A stretch of 31,072 bases of DNA from a virus (IMGVR_UViG_3300025781_000038:1-31072); one strand, 5' to 3'; positions 15,478 through 23,014 are shown, numbered from the stretch's first letter. The notes: generated by a model from the letters alone, not told the origin. Translations and numbers: made by a program.

Positions 15478-15494
15478 GAATATACGAGATTTAA
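15474..15494 (+). pseudogene. six-codon leader minigene MRIYEI
   Basis: ATGAGAATATACGAGATTTAA encodes M-R-I-Y-E-I and then stops, and it overlaps the preceding stop as ATGA exactly as intact genes in this cluster do. It is the first six residues of the shared leader with no body. It may be the stump of a deleted gene or a very short coupled reading frame. The downstream 1016-aa gene, in another frame, lacks a leader of its own. Confidence 0.45.
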
Positions 15495-15537
15495 GTAAGT
15501 CATAGCCAGTAACTTATAATACAATCGCAAGAAAAAC

Positions 15538-15545
15538 AATAAATA
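15538..15545 (+). promoter_or_regulatory. T4-type late promoter octamer AATAAATA
   Basis: It lies 26 bases before the ATG of the 1016-aa gene, a normal late-promoter distance, in the only non-coding gap of this cluster. Confidence 0.5.
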
Positions 15546-15571
15546 TTCACGCAACAACTCTGAGCGATATT

Positions 15572-18500
15572 ATGAACATAGATAAAATGGTGGGTCAATT
15601 TCGAGAATTCTTGTTATTCTGTAAGGATCATTTAGAATTAGATAAACTACCTAAAATACATTGGTATACAAACGATGATGTAGGTGAATCACGTCCTAGT
15701 TTTGGATCATTTCATAATGAAGATCAAGTTATTAAAATTGGTATCAATAATCGCCATCCACTGGATATAATGAGAACACTGGCACATGAGCTTACTCATT
15801 ATAAACAATGGACCCAAAATAAACTGCATAGTGGTAGTGGCGAAACAGGCAGTCCTGAGGAAAACGAAGCCAATGCTGTAGCTGGTATTATCATGCGTGA
15901 CTGGAATGCTGCTCATGAAGAAATGTTCAAACAGACTGCAATTGACGAAGCAATAACTCTGGGTAAGAAAAAAGATGGTAGAGCAGCAAAATGGATTGAC
16001 CATATGTATGCTACCCTACCACGTAATCCAATGAATCCCGATCAAATTGCACTTGTGTATGGCGAGGGCGATGATCAAGGACTAGCATTAATAGAATTAG
16101 AACTAGACCACTACTATGCTGATACTGCTAATATCAAATGGATACAAGCATATCCACAACGTCAAGGTGTTGGTCGTAAAGCTCTAACAGACATACAACA
16201 TATGGCAGCAGAAGCAGGTGTAAGTCTTTCATTGGTTACGTGGAAATTGGGTAAAGTTTCGCCCAAGGCACTTGCCAAGTTTTATAAGAGCATGGGGTTC
16301 GGAAAAGATACTAAGAGCGGACAGTTAAAATGGACTGCACCTGTTAGTGAATCTGACGCAGATAGTGTCCCGCAGGAAGTTTGGGATTTTATAAAAGATC
16401 TTACAAGTGAGGACGTCGGTAAAGAACGTATAGACGACTATGTAGTCCACTTTGAAGGATTTAGTGACATGTGCCAAATTGCCGCAGCAGAACGTTGTAA
16501 GTTACCCAGCACAGATCCTCTACATTTAAACAAGTATGACGATGTGTATGATGAGGTACTTGCAGATTTTATTGGCAGAGAAGCAGGTGATAAACCTGTA
16601 GCAAGTGGTTTAGCAGGAGACGAATGGTATCCTATATTTTACGCAGTATTCTATAAACCAATTTTAGATGAATCAACATTAACACACATTGATCAACATC
16701 ACGATCACGGAGGAAGTTTAGAAGGTTATGTAGTAGATACAGATCAACCTCAGTTATACAACTATCTAACAGGACAAGGTGCTAGCCCAGAATTAGCCAA
16801 AAAGATAGCATCAAAATATCACCGCGTCGGTATTATACGTAACATGTGGGTTGATGAAGATTTACGCAACGGCGGAATAGGCAGCGAAATGCTAGAATCT
16901 GCAATCGATCAAGCATTTGGGCAAGGTGCAGATGCTATTATATTAGTAGCTGACATGGCAGAAGATAACTCACAACTTGGTAAACCTCTGGACAAATGGT
17001 ATGCGGGTTGGGGATTCGAGACTGTTGGTCGTGCCGGCAGTGATATTGTAATGGTTCTTGATAACGAACTACACGAAGTTTGGAGCAAAAAATACAAAAA
17101 AAGTATCAATTGTAGTCATCCAAAAGGCTTTTCACAGAAGGCTCACTGCGCCGGACGTCGTGCTAGACAAGCAGGCAAACACACAAAGAGCAAAAGCGTG
17201 AGTGAATCTGCTATTAATAAACTATATGATCGCAAACATTTGGATACGTGTTTAGTTAAACTTTGCAGTATGATAGTTGAGGGACAACAAACCGATCCGG
17301 ACTATCACGGTATGGTCGCTGCGGCTGTGTTAGATCCGGATCATAATAAAACTGCTAGTACCAGTACTAGAAAAGATGGTAAATGGAGACATGCTGAACG
17401 TAATGCTATAGACTTATACCTAGAAACATATGGCGAAATCCCTGAAGGTAGCATTATTGTAACAACATTAAGTCCGTGCGATAACGCAATGAGCAATCGT
17501 TATGGACATAGTTGTACTGACTTAATTAATGAATGTCCAGTAAACGAAGTCTACTGTGGATATATGGATCCAAGCCAACTTGACGAAGATTTTGAATTCA
17601 CTGTCGAAGATACTAAAAATACAAAAATACAAGAGCTATGTAAGAAGTTTGCTGCTACATTCCTGGTCAATGAGAACTTTGCAGACGGTAAGGGCCCGGG
17701 TAGACCAGGAGATAGTCAGCGTCATGGTATTCCCAAAGGTGCTACAATAGCACAATTAGAGAAGGCTGCTAAGGCACCAGGACGCAAAGGTCAACTAGCA
17801 CGTTGGCAGTTGAACATGCGTAGAGGTCGTGCTAAGAATGAAAGCATAGTAAGTGAAGGCACTACAGCGTTTCATAGCAGTGCAGTATCAACTATTTCTA
17901 AGTTTAATTCTTTCAGTCATTTTGGGACAGAAGCAGCAGCCGCGGATAGAATTAAAAATCTTATCAAACAAAAAAGACTAAGTCCCGATGCACTTATTAC
18001 AATCTATAGTGTTGATTTAAATATTAAGAATCCACTTATGATAAGAGACTATGCTAATGTGCAGCATTCAGCAGGAATCTATGCAGCAGCTCTTAAAGAT
18101 AAAAAGATAATTGATCAAGATATTATGGTTAGAATACGATCAAACAATCCATTTAGCGATGTCGACTCGGATCAATCCACTGAGGAAAAAAGCAAGTTAT
18201 GGCCTAAGTACGAAAAAAATAATCTAGCTACTATAAAGAAAATTCTTAAAAGCAAGGGATATGACGGATTAGTTTATAAGAACGCAGCAGAAGATAAAGG
18301 TAGTTTATCATATGTTATTCTTGATCCTAATCAAGTACGTATAACAGGAAAGAAACAAATTCCTGCTAAAGAATTGATCAAAACAAATAAACTTAAAGTT
18401 GCCGAAGATAGCAAATTATTAGACAAGCCAACACCAACTGTTGGTGAGCTAGCAGAAAAATATCATACCAGTTTGTTAGCAGTTGAACAACAAATGCGCA

Positions 18501-18622
18501 AGGGTATTAGAGTAGAGATGGAACATACTGGTAAGTATAGAGTTGCAAAGGAAATAGCATTAGATCATCTAGGGGAAGATTTATACTATTACGAAAAATT
18601 AGCTAAAGTTGAGAAAAAGTAA
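15572..18622 (+). CDS. polyvalent multi-domain protein: zincin, two GNATs, deaminase, ART-like, DUF5661-like
   Basis: This 1016-aa fusion can be read in blocks. 60-110: zincin metallopeptidase, HELTH at 72-76 with a possible third ligand in EENEAN. 125-255: GNAT 1 (QRQGVGRKAL, FYKSMGF). 380-500: GNAT 2 (NGGIGSEMLESA, WYAGWGFETVG). 505-535: basic two-Cys module (NCSHPKGFSQKAHCAGRRAR). 575-665: cytidine-deaminase-type domain with HAE at 608-610, PC at 635-636 and C648. 705-755: basic GRPGDSQRHGIPKGAT module. 765-930: ART-like domain of the polyvalent type (AFHSS, FSHFGTEAAAADRI, GYDGLVYKN, SYVILDPNQV). 955-1016: DUF5661-like end (MEHTGKYRVAKEIALDHLGE). Such proteins enter the host with the DNA. 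It has no MR leader itself. Confidence 0.7.
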   Translation: MNIDKMVGQFREFLLFCKDHLELDKLPKIHWYTNDDVGESRPSFGSFHNEDQVIKIGINNRHPLDIMRTLAHELTHYKQWTQNKLHSGSGETGSPEENEANAVAGIIMRDWNAAHEEMFKQTAIDEAITLGKKKDGRAAKWIDHMYATLPRNPMNPDQIALVYGEGDDQGLALIELELDHYYADTANIKWIQAYPQRQGVGRKALTDIQHMAAEAGVSLSLVTWKLGKVSPKALAKFYKSMGFGKDTKSGQLKWTAPVSESDADSVPQEVWDFIKDLTSEDVGKERIDDYVVHFEGFSDMCQIAAAERCKLPSTDPLHLNKYDDVYDEVLADFIGREAGDKPVASGLAGDEWYPIFYAVFYKPILDESTLTHIDQHHDHGGSLEGYVVDTDQPQLYNYLTGQGASPELAKKIASKYHRVGIIRNMWVDEDLRNGGIGSEMLESAIDQAFGQGADAIILVADMAEDNSQLGKPLDKWYAGWGFETVGRAGSDIVMVLDNELHEVWSKKYKKSINCSHPKGFSQKAHCAGRRARQAGKHTKSKSVSESAINKLYDRKHLDTCLVKLCSMIVEGQQTDPDYHGMVAAAVLDPDHNKTASTSTRKDGKWRHAERNAIDLYLETYGEIPEGSIIVTTLSPCDNAMSNRYGHSCTDLINECPVNEVYCGYMDPSQLDEDFEFTVEDTKNTKIQELCKKFAATFLVNENFADGKGPGRPGDSQRHGIPKGATIAQLEKAAKAPGRKGQLARWQLNMRRGRAKNESIVSEGTTAFHSSAVSTISKFNSFSHFGTEAAAADRIKNLIKQKRLSPDALITIYSVDLNIKNPLMIRDYANVQHSAGIYAAALKDKKIIDQDIMVRIRSNNPFSDVDSDQSTEEKSKLWPKYEKNNLATIKKILKSKGYDGLVYKNAAEDKGSLSYVILDPNQVRITGKKQIPAKELIKTNKLKVAEDSKLLDKPTPTVGELAEKYHTSLLAVEQQMRKGIRVEMEHTGKYRVAKEIALDHLGEDLYYYEKLAKVEKK

Positions 18623-19098
18623 TGAGACTGTATGAATTGTTCGACCTAGAAGAATTAAAGATTGATAATGTGCGCGGTGCAGGTGCTGTACCCGATAATC
18701 AAAATGTTGATTATCGCGGTCTACGTGTCCAAATGAAACCCAGCATGTTTCTCGAACTAGCACACAAACTGAGACATCCAGAATCAGTCGAAGGACTTGC
18801 TAAGCATATTGAACAAGGTGGTGCAATTGGAGCACCATTTCTCATAATTGAAATTCCCCGAGATTGGTGGGAAAAAGACAGCAAGTTTGCAAGTATTCCA
18901 ACAGTTGTTGGGCATGAAGGTCGTAATCGTATGATGGCTATTCAAAAAGTAGAAGGTGATCACTCTGTAGAAGTTCACTTGTTCTTCCGCGGAGAAGTTC
19001 GAGCAAGACATCTTACTCCAAAAATTATTGATAAACTCAACTGGATGATGCGTAGCCAAGATGGCAAGTTAATAGACGGTCCGCTATTTTACACTTGA
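18622..19098 (+). CDS. conserved phage protein with GHEGRNRM motif, leader-bearing
   Basis: This 158-aa protein starts MRLYELFDLEELKIDN, a shared leader with an LEE tripeptide, and its ATG overlaps the stop before it (TAATG). It is one I recognise as widespread in tailed phages: AGAVPDNQNVDYRGLRVQMK, then GAPFLIIEIPRDWW, VVGHEGRNRMMAIQ and HLFFRGEVRARHLTP. The pattern of a beta strand with IP and then G-x-E/G-R-N-R-M is reminiscent of the ParB/sulfiredoxin fold (GxxR), but I would not name an activity. It ends the second leader cluster, facing the minus-strand endonuclease 11 bases away. Confidence 0.7.
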   Translation: MRLYELFDLEELKIDNVRGAGAVPDNQNVDYRGLRVQMKPSMFLELAHKLRHPESVEGLAKHIEQGGAIGAPFLIIEIPRDWWEKDSKFASIPTVVGHEGRNRMMAIQKVEGDHSVEVHLFFRGEVRARHLTPKIIDKLNWMMRSQDGKLIDGPLFYT

Positions 19099-19109
19099 CA
19101 GATCGTTGA

Positions 19110-19739
19110 TTATCTTCTATGTTGTTTCGATAACATCCCAGAAACCCACTCATCTCCTAATGGTTTTTCTTTTGAAGATATATTAATAATTCCGTTATTA
19201 TACCATTTATTCCCAGTTGTTGTTGGTTTTTGATTAATTCTTCCTCTCACCCATTCAGGACCTAACGGTTCAATTAAAAATTTACTCACCATACCGTTAT
19301 TATACCAACGTCGTAATCTATTTGTTTCTGATCTTCTGATACTAGACGCTAATCTAACAGCTTCTGAGTGTTTTCTTCCAAACATATTATTTCTGGAGCC
19401 TTTACGGGACTCTGAAAAATGTTTTCTTAATTCAATTGAAGCTTTATAACCAGATAAACCGTCGCCGCCGTTTGTTCTATTTCTTAAAATGCCGGTACCT
19501 ATATCTTTTCGACCATACCATCTTATTAATCTACGTTCTATTGCTAATGCACCTAATTCTGTTAAATTTGATTCGATAATAATAATTTTGGTAGTATCTT
19601 TTGGAGTTGGCACATTTGTATGAGTTTCCCAAGCTCTGTTATCTTTTCCTTTTCCTATATAATATGGTGTGTTATTAGACTTTCTGATATAGGCGTAAAC
19701 ATAATACCCCACTGGGTATTTGGTTAGATAAGTAGTCAT
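19110..19739 (-). CDS. GIY-YIG homing endonuclease with NUMOD3-type DNA-binding motif
   Basis: The 209-aa minus-strand protein opens with the nuclease signature: YYVYAYIRKSN near residues 12-22, PYYIGKGKDNRAW near 25-37 and an RRLIRWYGR helix with the IER acidic residue near 88. It then has RNNMFGRKHSEA (about 116-127), a NUMOD3-type DNA-recognition motif seen in Seg-type endonucleases. The tail holds two copies of a WYNNG repeat (about 144 and 178), each followed by PLGxEWV (FLIEPLGPEWVRG and KEKPLGDEWVSG). Its AGGAG Shine-Dalgarno is well placed. It is inserted on the opposite strand between two phage genes and looks intact, unlike the GIY-YIG gene at 3.3 kb. Confidence 0.85.
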   Translation of the reverse strand: MTTYLTKYPVGYYVYAYIRKSNNTPYYIGKGKDNRAWETHTNVPTPKDTTKIIIIESNLTELGALAIERRLIRWYGRKDIGTGILRNRTNGGDGLSGYKASIELRKHFSESRKGSRNNMFGRKHSEAVRLASSIRRSETNRLRRWYNNGMVSKFLIEPLGPEWVRGRINQKPTTTGNKWYNNGIINISSKEKPLGDEWVSGMLSKQHRR

Positions 19740-19754
19740 GCTGTTGCTCCTATA

Positions 19755-19811
19755 AAGCGATAGAAAGGATGGATGTTAGTAGCATCGCGATCCTTGCTCT
19801 ATTTATCGCTT
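19755..19811. promoter_or_regulatory. long interrupted inverted repeat in a divergent promoter region
   Basis: AAGCGATA (19755-19762) pairs with TATCGCTT (19804-19811), and an inner AAGGAT (19765-19770) pairs with ATCCTT (19790-19795). It lies between the minus-strand endonuclease and the plus-strand promoter. In the endonuclease transcript it would fold in the 5' leader. Confidence 0.45.
19800..19807 (-). promoter_or_regulatory. late promoter-like octamer GATAAATA for the minus-strand endonuclease
   Basis: TATTTATC on the plus strand reads GATAAATA on the minus strand, 60 bases before the endonuclease start. It falls in the right arm of the inverted repeat. Confidence 0.35.
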
Positions 19812-19838
19812 GACAGGTATGCACATTTAAGGTATCAT
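19810..19838 (+). promoter_or_regulatory. strong sigma70-type promoter for the nucleotidase gene
   Basis: A perfect TTGACA (19810-19815), 17-base spacer and TATCAT (19833-19838) lie before AGAAAGGA and the ATG at 19864. This is among the clearest host-type (early) promoters in the window. Confidence 0.65.
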
Positions 19839-19863
19839 TTATTACTTAATAGAAAGGAATATC

Positions 19864-20397
19864 ATGAAAGAATCTGATTTGTTAAGTAAAAAACCTGTAA
19901 TATATGTTGATCTAGATGGTGTTTTAGCAGATCTATTTGCACACGCTACTAATGTTAATAAAGTAAAACATTGGTTAGATTTGGATAAGAAACAATGGGA
20001 TGAGTATTATCGGGGAGTTGATGCATATAAACTCTTTGCTAATTTAGATCCATTTCCAATTACTAATTCTATTATTAAAATGGTTATAAGTATGTTTGGA
20101 TCTTATCAGATTTTAAGTAGACCTTTAGAGTTTAATGCAAAAGAATGTATAGCTGGGAAAAATAAATGGATTGATACTTATTTAAATATTCAACCAGTTA
20201 AACGACATTTTACTCCAGATAAATGGAAATTTGCTATACAAGCAAACGGTACTCCAAATATTCTAATAGATGATCACAGACAAAACATACATTTATGGGA
20301 AGCTCATGGCGGAATTGGGATCAAATTTCAATCAGATGAGAATACTCTGAATGAGCTTGAAAATCAGTTGATTGCAGCTAAGGATAAATTCCAATAA
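19864..20397 (+). CDS. HAD-family 5'(3')-deoxyribonucleotidase-like phosphatase
   Basis: This 177-aa protein has the HAD nucleophile motif YVDLDGVLAD at residues 14-23 (D16 and D18), a serine-containing strand ILSRPLEFN near 79 for motif II, a lysine in the KWKFAIQ region for motif III, and the acidic motif NILIDDHRQNI near 135. This is the layout of small deoxyribonucleotidases and phage 5'-nucleotidase-like proteins, which remove phosphate from nucleoside monophosphates and may adjust nucleotide pools. A nucleic-acid 3'-phosphatase role cannot be excluded. It has its own strong promoter and AAGGA Shine-Dalgarno. The stop lies within the AATAAATA octamer of the next gene. Confidence 0.7.
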   Translation: MKESDLLSKKPVIYVDLDGVLADLFAHATNVNKVKHWLDLDKKQWDEYYRGVDAYKLFANLDPFPITNSIIKMVISMFGSYQILSRPLEFNAKECIAGKNKWIDTYLNIQPVKRHFTPDKWKFAIQANGTPNILIDDHRQNIHLWEAHGGIGIKFQSDENTLNELENQLIAAKDKFQ

Positions 20398-20400
20398 ATA
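20393..20400 (+). promoter_or_regulatory. T4-type late promoter octamer AATAAATA abutting a start codon
   Basis: The octamer overlaps the stop of the nucleotidase gene and ends 4 bases before the ATG at 20405. There is no room for a Shine-Dalgarno between them. Confidence 0.5.
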
Positions 20401-20404
20401 TCTC

Positions 20405-20632
20405 ATGCGATTGTATGAGCTATTAGAAGAGATAGACAAGTACGGTGTGTATGGCAAGCTTGCACCTAAACGTACAAAAGTTGACGGTACCCAGAGTCCT
20501 CTAACAGGACCTGGTGATGCATCATGGCAAAAGGCTAAGAAAAATACATATAATTGGTTTAAACGTCCATTTCTCACAAATGGCCCTCGAGGTAATTATA
20601 TGTTACCCGTAAAGAAAAAGAAGGCAAAATAA
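20405..20632 (+). CDS. small basic leader-bearing protein (75 aa)
   Basis: I start this at 20405 (MRLYELLEEIDKYG) because the leader matches the family exactly; the upstream ATG at 20372 lies inside the preceding gene. An LEE tripeptide at residues 7-9 could be a protease site. The rest is short, basic and low in hydrophobic residues (KLAPKRTKVDG, NTYNWFKRPFLTNGPRGNYM, then a KKKKAK end). This fits a DNA-associated internal protein better than an enzyme. Its ATG follows a late octamer by only 4 bases. Stop and next start overlap (TAATG). Confidence 0.65.
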   Translation: MRLYELLEEIDKYGVYGKLAPKRTKVDGTQSPLTGPGDASWQKAKKNTYNWFKRPFLTNGPRGNYMLPVKKKKAK

Positions 20633-21606
20633 TGATTGTTGCTGCCGGAGATAGATACGACAGATTGGTTAGTTGGGGTGCAATTACTACCAGTTTAGAC
20701 GGAATAGTATGGACTATCCCAAGTGAGCCATTTACTGTTCGAACTAAGGTATTAGGCGTAACAAACGGTCCTGATAAGATAGTTGTAGTTGGTGATGCTG
20801 GATGGGTTAGTTATAGCTACAACTCTAATGATTGGCTTTCTGACAAAATTTGGAATGGTAATTTCCAACCATTATCTATAAAATATGCCAATAATTTATA
20901 TATGACATGCGGTCAGGCTAGATTCTTACAAGATGAAGGACCTTATCCTGCAGGAAGCGAAGTTGGTATGATTTTTAGTAATGATTCAGGTGAAAATTGG
21001 GCTTGGAAAATAGCATATTGCGCATCCACTGACAGTAGATTTTATAATATAAGGTTTTTACAAAATGTTCAAATAGATCAAAACACAGTTGCAAATGTCT
21101 GGATAGCAGTTGGTTCGGGAACAACTAGTCCTACAGCAATATACAGTTTAGATAACGGGTTTACATGGAATGCTATACTATTTCCAACCTTATCATCTGT
21201 TAAGTATGCATATGATGTAGTCTGGAATAATAGAAAATTCTGGTTTACTACCAATGGATTTATATTAAATACACCAACGTTGGTAAATCCTGTTTGGGAA
21301 GCAAGCCAGGTGATAACTCCTACTTATGGTATCAATGATCTAGTAAAGATTGCATCTAATACAGTAGGACATATGGTTGCAGCTTGTAGTGGCGGCCTTG
21401 CATATACAACTGATCAACTGGGGTGGACCTTGTTTAGCCAACCAGGATACAGATTTCGTAGTGTTATCTGGTATCAGGCAAAACAAATATGGATAGCAAG
21501 TGCAGAAAGCAACTTAACACAGTATACCTACTGGACAAGTAGTGATACTATAAATTGGACCCCATATAACAATTCAGTTCAGGCTAGTGATTTTACAGTC
21601 ATCTGA
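20632..21606 (+). CDS. beta-propeller (BNR/Asp-box-like) virion or adhesin protein
   Basis: The 324-aa protein contains a series of S-x-D-x-G-x-x-W-type repeats: SLDGIVW near residue 21, SNDSGENW near 119, SLDNGFTW near 171, TTDQLGW near 257 and SSDTINW near 302. Each follows a hydrophobic strand (for example NVWIAVGSG and KQIWIASAES). This is the Asp-box/BNR pattern of beta-propellers found in sialidases, Ycf48-like proteins and phage receptor-binding proteins. No sialidase catalytic arginine triad is obvious. With no signal peptide and its place after the leader genes, a structural or host-binding role is the best guess. Confidence 0.65.
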   Translation: MIVAAGDRYDRLVSWGAITTSLDGIVWTIPSEPFTVRTKVLGVTNGPDKIVVVGDAGWVSYSYNSNDWLSDKIWNGNFQPLSIKYANNLYMTCGQARFLQDEGPYPAGSEVGMIFSNDSGENWAWKIAYCASTDSRFYNIRFLQNVQIDQNTVANVWIAVGSGTTSPTAIYSLDNGFTWNAILFPTLSSVKYAYDVVWNNRKFWFTTNGFILNTPTLVNPVWEASQVITPTYGINDLVKIASNTVGHMVAACSGGLAYTTDQLGWTLFSQPGYRFRSVIWYQAKQIWIASAESNLTQYTYWTSSDTINWTPYNNSVQASDFTVI

Positions 21607-21636
21607 TTGACTTTTGTATATAGCGGCCAGTAATCT
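21607..21636 (+). promoter_or_regulatory. possible sigma70-type promoter before dsbA
   Basis: TTGACT (21607-21612) and TAATCT (21631-21636) are 18 bases apart in the gap before the DsbA-like gene, which has a clear TAGGAG Shine-Dalgarno. Confidence 0.35.
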
Positions 21637-21666
21637 ATAAATTAGCATCTTAACTAGGAGAATACG

Positions 21667-21945
21667 ATGGGTATCGGAGCACTTAGCGATAACGACAAAG
21701 CACGTCTAAAAGATCTAATCAATGTCGGCGTTCAAACCATGAATGATATCAAGATCATGAAAGAAGGCCTAAGCGAAACGGTTGACAGTGTTAGCGAAGA
21801 ATTAGATATCAAAAAGAACGTGCTTAATAAAGCTATTAGAGTAGCTTTTAAAATGAGCGAAAACCGAGACGAACTTGCTGATGGTCGTGAAGAGCTAGAC
21901 GAAGTTGAGGAGATTCTATTAGCTACAGGAAAGGCTAAGCCTTGA
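21667..21945 (+). CDS. dsbA: DsbA-like double-stranded-DNA-binding late transcription protein
   Basis: This 92-aa helical, highly charged protein resembles the T4/cyanophage DsbA family: LSDNDKARLKDLINVGV at the start, a central EELDIKKNVLNKAIRVAF (a helix-turn-helix-like segment that matches the family's ELGxxxKxFNKLxxxYxK region) and an acidic tail. T4 DsbA binds DNA near late promoters and helps late transcription, which would fit the many xATAAATA octamers here. The similarity is by pattern at low identity. The stop overlaps the next start as TTGA. Confidence 0.55.
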   Translation: MGIGALSDNDKARLKDLINVGVQTMNDIKIMKEGLSETVDSVSEELDIKKNVLNKAIRVAFKMSENRDELADGREELDEVEEILLATGKAKP

Positions 21946-22937
21946 GCCATAAATGGGTTGCTGTTACAGGTGGGTGTGGCTACATAGGTAGCCACATTGC
22001 ATGTGAACTAAAAGAAAAAACTGATTATAAAGTATTAATTATAGACCGTAATGCATCAAACATGCATCATACGCACTGGTTAGCTGATGAGTTAATCAAC
22101 AATGATATAATAAGTTTTATATCAACATCAGCTTTAGCAACACTCAGACCAGAAGCTATTATACATTGTGCAGGTACTAGTTTAGTCGGGCCCAGTATCA
22201 CATATCCAGCCGAATACTATAATAATAATGTGGTAAAAACCATAAAACTATTAGATGTTATGCGATCAAATAACCTTAATAATATCATATTCAGTAGCAG
22301 TGCTAGTGTTTATGGTACTGGTTGGGCTAAGATCTGCACAGAACACGACATACCAAAACCAATAAATCCCTACGGCAATACCAAATTTATAACCGAATTA
22401 ACACTTAAAGATTATGCTACGGCATATAAAATCAACAGCATGAGTTTTAGATACTTCAATGCTGCTGGTGCAGATCCCAAATCAAGACTGGGTCAAGATG
22501 TGGGTGCTACACATCTTGTAGCAAGAATCATGGAAAGTCTGGTTAAAGGTGACCTATTAACTGTTTATAGTGATCAGTATCCAACCAAAGATGGAACTTG
22601 TGTTAGAGATTATGCACACGTTTGCGATATTGCTAGGGCACATGTATTAGGAATTGACTATCTAAAAGAAAACCCGGGTGCTCATGCCATAAATTTAGGC
22701 AGCGGTACAGGAACTACCGTACTGGAAATGATACATGCAGCAGAATTAGTTACAGGACAATCTGTAAATTATGAAATTGGGCCTGACAGAATAGGTGACC
22801 CTGCTATCTTGGTTGCTAATACAGAAAAAGCCAAACACCAATTGAATTGGGAACCAGAATACACAGTTGAAGATATTGTTAAACATGCGTGGGACTGGTA
22901 TCATAGCGATAGTTACACCAAATTGGCTGCAAATTAA
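21942..22937 (+). CDS. galE: UDP-glucose 4-epimerase-like NAD-dependent sugar epimerase
   Basis: The 331-aa short-chain dehydrogenase/epimerase begins with TTG at 21942, coupled to the DsbA stop; no in-frame ATG lies nearby. It has the NAD-binding GGCGYIGSH (about 9-17), IIDRNASN (about 33-40), IIHCAGTSLVGPS, the catalytic serine region FSSSASVYGTG and the YxxxK pair in NPYGNTKF, then SFRYFNAAGADP and GVRDYAHVCDIARAH-type substrate motifs (TCVRDYAHV). This is the full GalE motif set, converting UDP-glucose and UDP-galactose. In phages such enzymes feed glycosylation of DNA or virion proteins or alter host surface sugars. No glycosyltransferase was seen in the window. Confidence 0.88.
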   Translation: MSHKWVAVTGGCGYIGSHIACELKEKTDYKVLIIDRNASNMHHTHWLADELINNDIISFISTSALATLRPEAIIHCAGTSLVGPSITYPAEYYNNNVVKTIKLLDVMRSNNLNNIIFSSSASVYGTGWAKICTEHDIPKPINPYGNTKFITELTLKDYATAYKINSMSFRYFNAAGADPKSRLGQDVGATHLVARIMESLVKGDLLTVYSDQYPTKDGTCVRDYAHVCDIARAHVLGIDYLKENPGAHAINLGSGTGTTVLEMIHAAELVTGQSVNYEIGPDRIGDPAILVANTEKAKHQLNWEPEYTVEDIVKHAWDWYHSDSYTKLAAN

Positions 22938-23014
22938 ATAGAAAATTAACGGTACATTAGGTCGCACTTAGCCGTGTGATCGTGTAAACTTATACATCAT
23001 AGTGGAGTGTATTA

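Noticed and set aside
15297-15557. Minus-strand frame across the end of the NTase gene and the gap after it
   Set aside because: Mostly opposite a real gene, no start signal, and the gap is better explained by the minigene and late octamer.
22938-23014. Small possible stem (GTGTA/TATAC) and weak promoter upstream of the polymerase, recalling the T4 gp43 autoregulatory operator
   Set aside because: The stem is five base pairs with a G-U pair, and -35/-10 matches are poor. Such stems are expected by chance in AT-rich sequence.
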